DNA of 64,000 nt, taken from the NCBI RefSeq assembly GCF_000970285.1, contig NZ_CP009516.1, positions 1,963,036-2,027,035 of the forward strand, read 5' to 3'. The notes under the pieces are model-generated. The model saw only the letters and a list, made by a program, of their open reading frames with translations, made no database searches and was not told the origin of the DNA. Positions 19,421 through 28,475 of this stretch are shown one piece after another (position 1 is the first letter of the stretch; every line of letters starts with the position of its first letter). A program made the translations under genes and the position numbers. This stretch comes from Methanosarcina horonobensis HB-1 = JCM 15518 (GTDB lineage Archaea; Halobacteriota; Methanosarcinia; Methanosarcinales; Methanosarcinaceae).

Positions 19421-20050
19421 TTACGGGATTTGCGCACGCACAATCCTTACGGTCTTTCTATTCTGCGATTCGTTCACAGTTTCATATTCAAACCCCATGA
19501 CGCCTAAATCCGTGAGAAACCACTTTGGAACATGACTGCAAATGACATCCAGCCTGTTGAATTCTCCTTTTTTCAGATAGGGGATCAGGATTTTCTTTGA
19601 ACTCAAATCCGGATTTTTAAACATGATATCTTCGATATTGATCGAAAAATCACCTTTGTTCTCACCGGGTTCCAGAAATTCCATGATATCAAACTTGCGG
19701 GGTTCTTCCTTCCGTTTCTCAATTGTCTCAAGCATTTCTTTTTTGATTGAATCAAGGACATCCAGCACGCCACTGTCCACAAGGAAGATGTCAAAGCCCG
19801 CTGCCTGAAAAGTGCCGGATGCAATTCCCGGAATTTCACTTGCAACCACTACTTTTACATCACCAAGCTGCTTTACGGTATCAGCTACAACCGTGCGTAC
19901 CGCAGCTATGCCTTTTGCATTGCAAACTTTATTTTCGAAACGGTTCAGAGTCTTCCATTCCCCGGCTTCTTCCTCATATACTGCAATGAATCCGGGTTCA
20001 AATATTGAACTCGTTTTTTGGTTCTCATTTTCCACAACTGCGATTTTCAA
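19421..20050 (-). CDS. AnfO-like Fe-only nitrogenase accessory protein
   Basis: 209 residues from a TTG start at 20050. The strong Shine-Dalgarno AAAGGAGGAAGAGCC ends just before this TTG, and the in-frame ATG ten codons upstream would place that site inside the coding region. The N-terminal part (KIAVVENENQKTSSIFEPGF, later VKVVVASEIPG and GFDIFLVDSG) has the layout of the AnfO/dinitrogenase-cofactor-binding family. AnfO accompanies iron-only nitrogenase in bacteria and some methanogens. No nitrogenase genes lie in this window, so it is an orphan here. The C-terminal half is family-typical but of unknown function. Confidence 0.7.
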   Translation of the reverse strand: MKIAVVENENQKTSSIFEPGFIAVYEEEAGEWKTLNRFENKVCNAKGIAAVRTVVADTVKQLGDVKVVVASEIPGIASGTFQAAGFDIFLVDSGVLDVLDSIKKEMLETIEKRKEEPRKFDIMEFLEPGENKGDFSINIEDIMFKNPDLSSKKILIPYLKKGEFNRLDVICSHVPKWFLTDLGVMGFEYETVNESQNRKTVRIVRAQIP

Positions 20051-20451
20051 GGCTCTTCCTCCTTTAGTATTACAATTCATGATGGTTTCAGGCTGTGATT
20101 AAAGCAATTGATCGCCTCTTGAACTTTTGCCCTATTTGCATAAGCGATGCAGAATTAGTTCTGCAATCAAAAGAATATAGTGTTTACGGACGTGTAATTA
20201 AAGTTATACCGCCAATCATTGCCAGCAAAAAGACAAAGATGTAAACGTTGAGGCATTCCCAAATCAGGAGTCAGTATTGAGACTGCGAGTCTCAATACTC
20301 ATTGATATAAATGAGGATTGGATTACTGGAAATAAGTATATAGTAATAATGGAACAGTAATCAGAAAAGAAGACTTTGGGATGGAGAGCAAATTTTACAG
20401 AATTTTCGGTACCTACCAATTTCAATCAAGGAGCTTATTTTTTGTATTTGA
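20051..20451. other. Intergenic region with a strong perfect palindrome
   Basis: Contains no gene. Its notable content is the hairpin at 20273-20299. Confidence 0.5.
20273..20299. promoter_or_regulatory. Perfect 12-bp inverted repeat (hairpin or operator)
   Basis: AGTATTGAGACT, the loop GCG, then AGTCTCAATACT: twelve pairs without mismatch. There is no T tract directly after it on either strand, so it is not a classical terminator. It lies about 220 bases upstream of the AnfO-like gene and downstream of the regulator gene at 20452. Confidence 0.6.
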
Positions 20452-20724
20452 CTAAAGATCAAAATCTTCTATAATTTTTAAGATCACTTTGTATTTATTG
20501 ATATATTCAAAACCCTTCTTCGTAAGTTTATAATATTTTTTTGAATCAACAACTGAAAATTCAATAAATTTTTTTTCAAGAAGTTCTCGAATATATTTAT
20601 CGAATTGGCTTGAAGAAAGATTGGATTTTCTAAGGAGTGGAGTAGGTTTCATTTGATTATGATTATTGTTTATTAGAACCAATATATCATATATTATCTC
20701 CAGTCTTTCTCGTTTTTTAATCAA
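20452..20724 (-). CDS. Winged-helix DNA-binding protein
   Basis: 90 residues, a single winged helix of the archaeal type often compared with ArnR1-like/HTH_45 domains. Helices LEIIYDILVLI and PTPLLRKSNLSSSQFDKYIRELL form the helix-turn-helix and IEFSVVDSKKYYKLTKKGFEYI the wing. Its start overlaps the stop of the membrane-protein gene at 20721 by four bases, so the two are translationally coupled and probably function together, perhaps as a membrane sensor and its regulator (inference). Confidence 0.8.
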   Translation of the reverse strand: MIKKRERLEIIYDILVLINNNHNQMKPTPLLRKSNLSSSQFDKYIRELLEKKFIEFSVVDSKKYYKLTKKGFEYINKYKVILKIIEDFDL

Positions 20725-21419
20725 TTCTTAACCTCATTCCAGATTTTCAAATAAATAAAAATTTGAAATATGTACATTATAATATTAATAAAAACAAGTT
20801 TTCCCTTTATGATCGGAAAGAACTCCTCGACTAAATGTATTGTATAAATTAACTGGATTAATTCTATTGTATAAAACAGTATTAGCAGGTTATATATGAG
20901 AAAATAATTTAAGCTTTTTTGGCTTTGTTTCATTTTCCTATAAACAAGATAAAAAGCAAAGCATGGGAATAATAAAAATGAAGCTCTGATTACAGGAGTA
21001 AAAATTATCCCTAATATAATTACGAATAAGAAAATTAACTTTTCATTCTTTAATACAAAATAGAATATCTTGTTTTTTTCATTTATATCATTAAAATAAA
21101 AGGACATATAATAGTAATACCAGAATAAAAAAATGGAGATTGTGAGTGAACTATGTAATAATAACTCATCATTAATCATACTGTGGATATTAAAGAATGA
21201 ATCAAAATTATTCAAAATTTCAATTGTTTTCCAGACATAAATAGTAATGAAAGAAAATAGCAGAGTTATGAATGAGTTTTTAAAATATTTCAAGCCCTCA
21301 TAGGCTGTTAGCTCATAATAATTATTGAGTTTTGAATAAATTAAAAAAGAAATTACAAATATAACCAACGTATATGCGGAATCAATCAAGAATAAAGGTT
21401 CTAAGAGAATGGGATGCAT
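20721..21419 (-). CDS. Polytopic membrane protein coupled to a winged-helix regulator
   Basis: 232 residues with about seven hydrophobic helices and short loops, no recognised enzymatic motif. Composition is strikingly rich in Ile, Phe, Leu and Tyr with AT-rich codons. The seven-helix arrangement and its coupling to the regulator suggest a membrane sensor, but the family is not recognised. Start chosen as the first ATG of the frame; no clear Shine-Dalgarno is visible. Confidence 0.65.
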   Translation of the reverse strand: MHPILLEPLFLIDSAYTLVIFVISFLIYSKLNNYYELTAYEGLKYFKNSFITLLFSFITIYVWKTIEILNNFDSFFNIHSMINDELLLHSSLTISIFLFWYYYYMSFYFNDINEKNKIFYFVLKNEKLIFLFVIILGIIFTPVIRASFLLFPCFAFYLVYRKMKQSQKSLNYFLIYNLLILFYTIELIQLIYTIHLVEEFFPIIKGKLVFINIIMYIFQIFIYLKIWNEVKN

Positions 21420-21540
21420 ACCAACACTTCATAAAATTTTAATATGTCTATTTGATAAATACTAGTTGAAGAACTGATTCGACAAATGTCATAAGATACA
21501 GAACTGTAGTAGCTGTCTACATGAACAGCAATTAGGGGTT

Positions 21541-21757
21541 GTAACGAAATAACCTAAGTGATACATATAATTATGGAAGCAAATCGATTGAATCACTAGT
21601 GTCATGAAAATTTAATTGTGGATCATCAATTTAAGATCAAAACAATATCAACTGATGAAAGCCACCAAAATATATGTTCCATATTTGAATTTTCACTATA
21701 CTGGTGAAAATGTAAAGTACAGTGTAAAAATGTACTTAAGTTATTTCGTCGCAGGTA
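21541..21757. mobile_element. MITE-like element or IS remnant with inverted ends
   Basis: GTAACGAAATAACCTAAGTG at the left end is matched on the opposite strand by GCGACGAAATAACTTAAGT at the right end (about 21731-21752). The interior of about 170 bases has no convincing ORF. The surrounding 21420-21885 gap is otherwise AT-rich and empty. Confidence 0.5.
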
Positions 21758-21885
21758 CTTTAGTATAATTTTATGGTTTCTCTCCAAACTATTTCTATAT
21801 TCTCCAAAGTTCATTCAAAAATTACTTTAAATATTTTTTCCTAATCCCGTATCTTTAAGGAACTTAAAACTAGCAAATACTCCGA

Positions 21886-23136
21886 TTATTCGTACCTCAA
21901 AGCATCTACAGGTTTCAATTTTGAAGCCCTGTAAGCAGGGATAACTCCAGAGGTCACTCCTGTCAAAACTGCAAGGATAAGTCCTCCAACTATCAGGTAA
22001 GGGCTTACTCCACCTCCTAATGTCGTATTTCCCATCATCGACTGAAGACCACTTGAAAGAATCGACCCCAGAAAAACTCCAAGGAAACCGCCAACAAGAC
22101 CTACCATTGCTGAGTTAAAAAGGAAAATCATAAGGATATCCCTGTTTTTCGCTCCTATGGCTTTCATAGTTCCTATTTCCTTTGTCTTTTCAAGGACAGA
22201 GGTAAACATAGTGTTGGCAATACCAACGGATCCTACAAGAATTGACACTGCTGCGATGGCTCCAAGGAAAAGAGTTAATGAACTTAACATTTCGTTGATA
22301 GAATCAGCCATAGACTTTGAAGCTGTTACTGAAAAGTCCCTGTCATCTTCCTGGATAATATGTCTTGAAATCATGAGCTTATCTATGATCTCTTCTGATA
22401 GTCCATCTACCAGATCTTCATTCTTTGCTTTTACAGTGATGCTATCGTAAACATCATCTTCTGCATCCTCAATAAGCTCTACTGCTCCATCTATTGGCAT
22501 GTAGATATTTGAGTCGTCCCCCATACCTCCTTCTTTCAGGATTCCGACAACCCGGACCGATTTATTGTTTATAGTTATTACCTGGTTAACTCCAATATCA
22601 TGGTCAAAAGTTTCACTGGCAATGTCGCTTCCTATGACTGCGACATACTTATCAGCTGGTTCGAGCAATCTTCCTGATTGTGTTTTCAGGGTAGTCATGT
22701 ATTTCCAAACCTGGGGGTCTACACCTGTAATCGAAAGGGTTGCAGATTTTCCTATATATTTCACCTTTTCACTGCCAGAAATTTCACCAGAAATGTACTG
22801 GATACTATCTAAGCCTTGAAGAGCGTCAATGTTATCATCTGTCAATTCAGCATCCGTTGTTGAAGCGCCCGCTCCACTTGTTCCAGGACCGTTTGTAGGA
22901 TCTCCATCCATCATAGTATTAGATGAAGCCCTGGTATACCCCGGACTTATGGTTATTTTTGTCAGATCAAGATCGGCTAGATTGCTCTGGACGTTTGCCT
23001 TCATGGCATCCCCTAAAGAGACAATGCCAATTACGGATCCGACTCCTATTACTATCCCGATAATGGTCAGCCAGCTTCTGAGCTTACTGTGAACAAGCAT
23101 GTTCATGCCCATTTTCAGATAGGTTGAATTTCTCAT
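21886..23136 (-). CDS. MacB/FtsX-family ABC transporter permease
   Basis: 416 residues. An N-terminal helix (LRSWLTIIGIVIGVGSVIGIV) is followed by a large extracytoplasmic MacB_PCD domain (about 50-265) and three C-terminal helices carrying the FtsX signature (EKTKEIGTMKAIGAKNRDIL). Acts as the membrane part of a mechanotransmission-type ABC system, probably handling envelope proteins or peptides rather than bulk import. It is the third gene of a co-directional set with the COG1361 protein and ATPase (34- and 48-base gaps). GGAAGGATGCAAT precedes the ATG. Confidence 0.92.
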   Translation of the reverse strand: MRNSTYLKMGMNMLVHSKLRSWLTIIGIVIGVGSVIGIVSLGDAMKANVQSNLADLDLTKITISPGYTRASSNTMMDGDPTNGPGTSGAGASTTDAELTDDNIDALQGLDSIQYISGEISGSEKVKYIGKSATLSITGVDPQVWKYMTTLKTQSGRLLEPADKYVAVIGSDIASETFDHDIGVNQVITINNKSVRVVGILKEGGMGDDSNIYMPIDGAVELIEDAEDDVYDSITVKAKNEDLVDGLSEEIIDKLMISRHIIQEDDRDFSVTASKSMADSINEMLSSLTLFLGAIAAVSILVGSVGIANTMFTSVLEKTKEIGTMKAIGAKNRDILMIFLFNSAMVGLVGGFLGVFLGSILSSGLQSMMGNTTLGGGVSPYLIVGGLILAVLTGVTSGVIPAYRASKLKPVDALRYE

Positions 23137-23169
23137 ATTGCATCCTTCCGCTTTACACTTGTGCTGTTT

Positions 23170-24498
23170 TCAGTCCTTCTTATCTTCAGGCTTCGGAACA
23201 CCGGATTTTTCCGCTTTAATTACCTGTATTTTTTCCTGAATATTTTTGCGGAACATGAATACCCCTCCAGCAAGTGCTATTATTGCGATGTATAACAGGT
23301 ATGAACTAACTCCGCCGCTTCTTGATCCTCCGGCTTCTCCCTGAGTAGTCATATTTCCAGAGTTTACATCTACTTCTTTATCTACCGTTATCCTTTCTCC
23401 TTTCGCATCTGTATACTCAATCTGAACTTTTAGCGGATTAGAAGTAGAAGCGCTTTCTCTTTCGTCCTCTGTTCCTTCGATGTTCTTTGTGTTTGTAATG
23501 TTAAAGGAAGCAATTGTATAATCTCCTTTCTCGAGGTTTCCTACAATTGTAGATGAACTTCCCGATACCTTGTAGTTGTCCTGTTTCGGAACCGATACTT
23601 TCACTGAATATGCAATGTTGTTTCCTACGTTTGCAACTGAAAGCGAGATCTCTCCTTCATCGCTTTCAGAGAACGATACGTCGAAATCAGTTTCTCCGCC
23701 TACAAAAACTCCTGCCGTAGTGTTGATAGTTTGCTCGTTTGAGTCGTAGTCTTCAAGTTTGAGATTTATATCCAGAGTGTAAAGTCCAGGATCTGCATTT
23801 ACATCCGCCATTACGTTGTAAACAACGGTCACTGATTCACCTGCATCCAGGTACTTGATATACTTTGTATTGTCTGAGTATACGGGGAGAATCACTCCAT
23901 CCAGATCATTCCATGAAACAACCATGTTTTTCAAGGGAGAAGTTCCGGTGTTTGTTACTATGAACTCCAGAGTCTCTTCTTTTGCAATGTCAATATTTGC
24001 TTTGTCTATGGTTACAATTTGAGCGTATTCTTTGCCTCTTACATCAATAGTGACAGTTTTTGTGGTCGTGTATGTGGTCGACGAAGATCCGGACCCGCTT
24101 TTATAGGTAGTAACGATGTCCACATCGTATGTACCTGCAGATGCGTTGGAATCTGTCATGAGCTTGAACTTAAGGACTCCTCCCTCATTCTTATCCTGCC
24201 TCGCATTCAGGTAGGAGATGCTTTTTTCAAGGGATTCTCCAGAAATTTTGGTGAAAGGATATTCCGGATTGACTGTGACTGTAATATCTTTTACATCCTT
24301 TGTACCCACATTCTGCACGCTGACAGTGAGTTCAATAGGCTCTCCGGGACGAGCAGCATCAGGGTTTTGATTGGTCAGATTTATATCCAGATTTGAAGAG
24401 GTTATGTATCCGTTTGATGCACCAAGTGCTGTTCCAGCTCCAAGGCATGTGAATATTGAAAATAGCAGTAAGATTATAAGTAAAGAAAATTTTTTCAT
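23170..24498 (-). CDS. COG1361-type surface protein of ABC operon
   Basis: 442 residues with the same plan as the protein at 14291: signal peptide (about 1-26), CARDB-like repeats (QNVGTKDVKDITVTVNPEYP, VTNTGTSPLKNMVVSWND) and a C-terminal helix followed by a basic tail. Long stretches are nearly identical between the two, while the linker before the helix differs. It lies between the ATPase and permease genes, which supports a complex of the three products. GAGGAATTCGAA precedes the ATG. Confidence 0.87.
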   Translation of the reverse strand: MKKFSLLIILLLFSIFTCLGAGTALGASNGYITSSNLDINLTNQNPDAARPGEPIELTVSVQNVGTKDVKDITVTVNPEYPFTKISGESLEKSISYLNARQDKNEGGVLKFKLMTDSNASAGTYDVDIVTTYKSGSGSSSTTYTTTKTVTIDVRGKEYAQIVTIDKANIDIAKEETLEFIVTNTGTSPLKNMVVSWNDLDGVILPVYSDNTKYIKYLDAGESVTVVYNVMADVNADPGLYTLDINLKLEDYDSNEQTINTTAGVFVGGETDFDVSFSESDEGEISLSVANVGNNIAYSVKVSVPKQDNYKVSGSSSTIVGNLEKGDYTIASFNITNTKNIEGTEDERESASTSNPLKVQIEYTDAKGERITVDKEVDVNSGNMTTQGEAGGSRSGGVSSYLLYIAIIALAGGVFMFRKNIQEKIQVIKAEKSGVPKPEDKKD

Positions 24499-24546
24499 TT
24501 CGAATTCCTCTATTTAACGTTTTGTGAGTTTCGTACTATTTATCGG

Positions 24547-25491
24547 TTAATTTTCATTTTTTGATTCAATTTTCAAGTCGGATTCATTTTTCATTCGCGT
24601 TTCTATTTTTTCAATTTCCCCATCTCTAATGTACACAACTCTTGTTGCATATTTTACCAGGTCTAGGTCATGTGTTACGATAATGATTGTTTTGCCTTCT
24701 CTTTCGTGGAGCCCGTCCAGAAATTCCAGAATATAGTCTCCGGTCTTGGTGTCCAGGTTTCCTGTAGGCTCGTCTGCCAGAATTATAGGAGGGTTAACAG
24801 CCAGAGAACGGGCTATGGCAACTCTCTGCCTCTGTCCGCCTGAGAGCTGAGAAGGAAGGTTTTTCTTCTTGTTCGTAAGTCCGACAATGTCCAGCAAGTA
24901 TGCTGCTTTTTGTCTGGCTATTTGCCTGTCCTCTTCCTGAAATTCCATGGGTAAGAGTACGTTTTCTTCTGTACTGAGGGTGGGAATGAGGTTGAAACTC
25001 TGGAATATGAAACCGATCATCTGCCCTCTTATGAGAGCAAGCTCAGATTCGTCAAGTTTTGAGATATCCTTTGAATTCAGGTAGACACTGCCTTTTGATG
25101 GTATATCCAGGCAACCCAGCAGGTTCATAAGAGTACTTTTTCCACTTCCACTGGGTCCAAGAATAATCAGAAATTCCCCCTCGTAAATCTCCAGATTTAT
25201 TCCTTTAAGAGCTGCAAATTCAACCTCTCCCATCTGGTAAATTTTCCAGACATTGGTTAACTTGATTAGTGGACTTTCCCCGTTTTGATAAATCTTTACT
25301 GCACCAGAACTTTTATCAGAATAATCGACTAAATTGCAGTGTGGATTATTTTTTAGATCTTCCCCTAGATCACTCTCCTCGAAATTATCATCTAATTCGT
25401 TATAGAAACTGACCGTTCTATCAAGCGAATTAATAACTTTTAAGGAACCAAATTTCATTTTAAATTTATCTATGATTTCAGTAAATGTCAT
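24547..25491 (-). CDS. ABC transporter ATP-binding protein (LolD/MacB type)
   Basis: 314 residues with all ABC motifs intact: Walker [45 protein letters not shown] and IVTHD. It shares the acidic N-terminal extension of about 75 residues with the ATPase at 15664 and is otherwise about 80 percent alike by eye. First gene of the complete three-gene set. AGAGGCTATGT precedes the ATG. The extension could dock the surface protein or regulate ATPase activity; no domain is recognised in it. Confidence 0.92.
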   Translation of the reverse strand: MTFTEIIDKFKMKFGSLKVINSLDRTVSFYNELDDNFEESDLGEDLKNNPHCNLVDYSDKSSGAVKIYQNGESPLIKLTNVWKIYQMGEVEFAALKGINLEIYEGEFLIILGPSGSGKSTLMNLLGCLDIPSKGSVYLNSKDISKLDESELALIRGQMIGFIFQSFNLIPTLSTEENVLLPMEFQEEDRQIARQKAAYLLDIVGLTNKKKNLPSQLSGGQRQRVAIARSLAVNPPIILADEPTGNLDTKTGDYILEFLDGLHEREGKTIIIVTHDLDLVKYATRVVYIRDGEIEKIETRMKNESDLKIESKNEN

Positions 25492-25691
25492 ACATAGCCT
25501 CTAATCTTACCTGCCACAATATTTTTGGTTTACATCCATTATAGTAGAACCAATATATACTAAAAGTGGAGAAGAAATCCACATTTTCATTTTTGATTAA
25601 TAATTAGCCCTTTTAAGCTCTGGAACAGATTCACATCATCGTTTCAATTTCACAAAAGAAGAAAACAAATCGTATTTTCACTTATTTTTAT

Positions 25692-25710
25692 GGTTCCGTT
25701 GCAAAGAGTC
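25692..25710 (+). mobile_element. Possible IS6-type terminal repeat remnant
   Basis: GGTTCCGTTGCAAAGAGTC resembles the end of IS6-family elements (GGTTCTGTTGCAAAG, from memory) with one mismatch over the first fifteen bases. No transposase is present beside it. Confidence 0.35.
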
Positions 25711-25723
25711 TTTTCTAATCAGG

Positions 25724-25875
25724 CTGTCTCAAAACTCGACCCATTTCTACAATTGGATAATAGACATTGTTGACATTAAATGCCTGTAGGAAGTTATTCC
25801 AAAATTCAGGTATAACTTAACCTTATTGTGAAATAAATTACCCCAATTGTAGAATTAAATGTAGTTTTGAGACAG
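25724..25875. mobile_element. 152-bp MITE-like element
   Basis: The left end CTGTCTCAAAACT, followed by TTTCTACAATTGG, is repeated in inverted form at the right end (CCAATTGTAGAA and AGTTTTGAGACAG). The arms of about 33 bases match apart from a few central differences. No ORF inside. It lies between the ABC set and a decayed regulator gene. Confidence 0.75.
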
Positions 25876-25879
25876 TTTG

Positions 25880-26110
25880 TATTATTATATTTTAATTTCC
25901 GGAAACTGGAAATTGGATTAAAAATTATTGTAAACTTATTTATCCGAACATTGTTGAAAAGATGGAACTGGACAATTCAATTGCTTCAGTCATTCCTTAA
26001 AGGTAGGTTGGTTCGTTCTGATAGTCCAGTCTTCAGGTACTCTAAATTCCCAATTCCACAAGAGAAAACTGAACTCAAGAATCTGCTGATTATCCTCTTA
26101 GAAACTTTTG
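25880..26110 (-). pseudogene. Decayed winged-helix regulator gene
   Basis: On the minus strand one frame reads LDYQNEPTYL, stop, GMTEAIELS, which aligns with LIENQNEPTYLSGIAEETGL of the regulator at 26742-27086; the nucleotides GGTTCGTTCTG are shared. Stops interrupt every frame. It is a remnant of a paralogous regulator. The limits are approximate. Confidence 0.5.
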
Positions 26111-26208
26111 GTTGAACTCTTTTTATATAATTGTCAATATAATATTTAATCGAGGGTAGACAACCAGTGGGAAAGGTAATAGCTACCTGAATCTATGGAG
26201 GTGAACTT

Positions 26209-26442
26209 ATTAAAAGAAGTCCAAGCCAGATTGAAGAGATTATAATCGGCAGGGATATGGATTATCCTGCGACCAGAGATGACCTCGTAAAGTTTGCTGA
26301 AGGAAAGAAGGCAGAGAGTGATGTTCTGGACCTTTTGAAAGGGATACCTGAGATAGAGTATAATACCCCTGCAGATGTTACTAGAGAAATCGAACATCTG
26401 GAAAGACAGCGTAGTAGAGAGTATACTAAACTAGAGTATTAA
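26209..26442 (+). CDS. DUF2795 protein with AUU start
   Basis: 77 residues if read from ATT at 26209. DUF2795 core: MDYPATRDDLVKFAEGKKAE, then DVLDLLKGIPEIEYNTPADV, covers most of the protein. GGAGG at 26198-26202 is followed by a six-base spacer to ATT and no in-frame ATG, GTG or TTG lies between the upstream stop (TGA at 26188) and M17 at 26257. Starting at that ATG would drop the conserved RSPSQIEEII helix and ignore the ribosome site. DUF2795 proteins are small, often stress-associated in bacteria; their role is unknown. Confidence 0.75.
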   Translation: MKRSPSQIEEIIIGRDMDYPATRDDLVKFAEGKKAESDVLDLLKGIPEIEYNTPADVTREIEHLERQRSREYTKLEY

Positions 26443-26741
26443 ATCAGAGTACAGAGTCTATTGGATAGGTTTTTTCTCAGGTAAACTCGTTCAAGAGTAC
26501 ATTATAATACGTTATAGTACATTATATAACTTAGCAACAGAAAGAGAATTTCAGAGAAAAACTTCTGAAAGAGTAGAAACGGATCTTAAGTTTTGAGATC
26601 GGCTCTTAATAAAAAAAGTAATAAAAAGATATCCAGAATATACAATTATGTAAGTCCGATATCTACGTAAAGCCTGGAAAGAGAGATCACTATGTCTGTT
26701 CAATCTCAAATTTCAATTTTCCATTCTTCTTTTGTTTGTAC

Positions 26742-27086
26742 TTAATCTAGCAGCTGGTTGATTTTATTGTGAAAATCCACTATTAACTTTGCTGCCTCGC
26801 TTTCCATGTTCAGCTGGAAAGTTCTGATTTGTTTTCCGAGGGGTTTTTCCAGGACAACGCCTGACTCGATCAAAGGTGTGATAACCCTTGATACGCTGGA
26901 ATTGGATAACCCGGTTTCCTCAGCTATTCCTGAAAGGTAAGTCGGTTCGTTCTGGTTTTCGATCAGATTCTTAAGAACTGTCATCTGTGCAGTTTTCCCG
27001 AAGATTTTTTCTAGTGGGTCCATTGATTTCATCTCAGAGGTGGCTTTCTCTATAAGTGACTTTCTTCTGTCCCAATAACTATCCAC
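26742..27086 (-). CDS. Winged-helix transcriptional regulator
   Basis: 114 residues. A charged N-terminal helix is followed by a helix-turn-helix (EPTYLSGIAEETGLSNSSVS, RVITPLIESGVV) and a wing, then a C-terminal helix for dimerisation. It resembles MarR/ArsR-type archaeal regulators. The frame begins with GTG. No ligand-binding residues are obvious. It sits alone; the remnant at 25880-26110 is a decayed relative, and the DUF2795 gene is divergently oriented next to it. Confidence 0.8.
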   Translation of the reverse strand: MDSYWDRRKSLIEKATSEMKSMDPLEKIFGKTAQMTVLKNLIENQNEPTYLSGIAEETGLSNSSVSRVITPLIESGVVLEKPLGKQIRTFQLNMESEAAKLIVDFHNKINQLLD

Positions 27087-27312
27087 GGTTATAAACTTAT
27101 CTCTTCAATAAATAGATTAAAAATTTATAGCCTTACGAATTGCCAAAATTTTTATTTTTTAGTTTTCCGGATAGAATGAAATCTTTTTCTTAATTTTTCA
27201 AGCTATTTCGTTTAAAAGAGACTGCTGCTTCGTCTTATCTTTAAGTAGTATTCTTCGATTTGCGATTTTCATTAAATCTTTGAGAAAAAAATCCCGCTAT
27301 TCAGTTTTATAC

Positions 27313-28332
27313 TCAACCTTTTTTAGGATCGGTATACTTCCCCCTGTGCCCCTCAAAAAATCTGCAGTAATCTTCAGGGCACTGCTCCTCAGGGCACTCG
27401 CGGAGATACTTCATGATATCGTCCATTTTTGCGCGTGCCAGGGATACGGAGGTATCCGCGCCTCCGTAATAGATGCGTAATTCATCATTCACCACGACCC
27501 ACCCGCAGGGGAAAACAACATCATTAACATCTCCACTGCGCTCATAGGATTCGTGAGGCCCGAAGACCCAGCCTTCTGACCTGCGGAGCACTTTTCTGGG
27601 ATCTTCAAGGTCAAGGAGAGCTAATCCAAGCCGGTAACTTATTTTCGGCGTTGTCTGGCGCACTCCGTGGTACATAATCAGCCATCCCTCGGATGTACGC
27701 ATTGGCTGCGGGGATAAGCCTATTTTGTAGGCATCCCACCATCCCCCTTCCCGGGCGTACAGAAGGACCTCGTGCCATCCCCAGGCTTTCATATCCGGGG
27801 AAAAAGAGATCCAGATATTTGCTTTCATAGTGTGGCCAGTAGGTGCAGGCCTGTGCAGCACTGCCCATTTGCCATTAAAGCTTACAGGGAAAATAGCAGC
27901 ATCTTTGTTATCAGGCGGCAGGATAGAACCTACTCGCTCAAAGGTATGAAAATCTTCTGTAAGAGCAAGAGCTGGTAAGGGACCGGAATCAGAAAAAGCC
28001 GTATATGTCACAGCCCATTTTTTTATCTCATCCATGTAAGTTATACGCGGGTCTTCAATGCCATATATCTCTTCAGGGTATTTTGCAGGCTCAGGAAAGA
28101 ATGTTGGTTGACTGTCAATTTCCCAGCCATCTACCCCGTTTTTACTCCGGGCTGCCGTAAAATGAGAAAAGCCCCTGTGGTCTTCAACCCTCACCAGCAA
28201 TAGAGTTATACCATCAACTATAGTGGCTGCGGGATTAAAAACCGAATTAGCCTGATAGGGCCAATCTTCAACGGTAAGTATAGGGTTTCTATTATATCTT
28301 ACGAAAAGTTCTCCATGGTCTTTCCAGGTCAT
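27313..28332 (-). CDS. GH130-like glycoside phosphorylase/hydrolase
   Basis: 339 residues with the five-bladed propeller pattern of GH130: NPILTVEDWPYQANSVFNPA at the start, EDPRITYMDE near 90, and VVFPCGWVVVNDELRIYYGG near 280. Family members phosphorolyse or hydrolyse beta-mannosides; the exact substrate is not visible. GAGGGGATAGT precedes the ATG. It follows two amylo-alpha-1,6-glucosidase genes on the same strand (gap 143 bases), which suggests a shared role in storage or compatible-solute carbohydrate turnover. Confidence 0.85.
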   Translation of the reverse strand: MTWKDHGELFVRYNRNPILTVEDWPYQANSVFNPAATIVDGITLLLVRVEDHRGFSHFTAARSKNGVDGWEIDSQPTFFPEPAKYPEEIYGIEDPRITYMDEIKKWAVTYTAFSDSGPLPALALTEDFHTFERVGSILPPDNKDAAIFPVSFNGKWAVLHRPAPTGHTMKANIWISFSPDMKAWGWHEVLLYAREGGWWDAYKIGLSPQPMRTSEGWLIMYHGVRQTTPKISYRLGLALLDLEDPRKVLRRSEGWVFGPHESYERSGDVNDVVFPCGWVVVNDELRIYYGGADTSVSLARAKMDDIMKYLRECPEEQCPEDYCRFFEGHRGKYTDPKKG

Positions 28333-28475
28333 ACTATCCCCTCATTTCCCTTCAACATTATGTTATTCCCTCATTTCTCCTGATTTACTAAAAAACAGAT
28401 TATTTCTTTTTTAATGGCTTTTTTCCTCTTTCCCTAATTTTAACTAAGATATGGAAACTGTATGTAAACTCCTTT

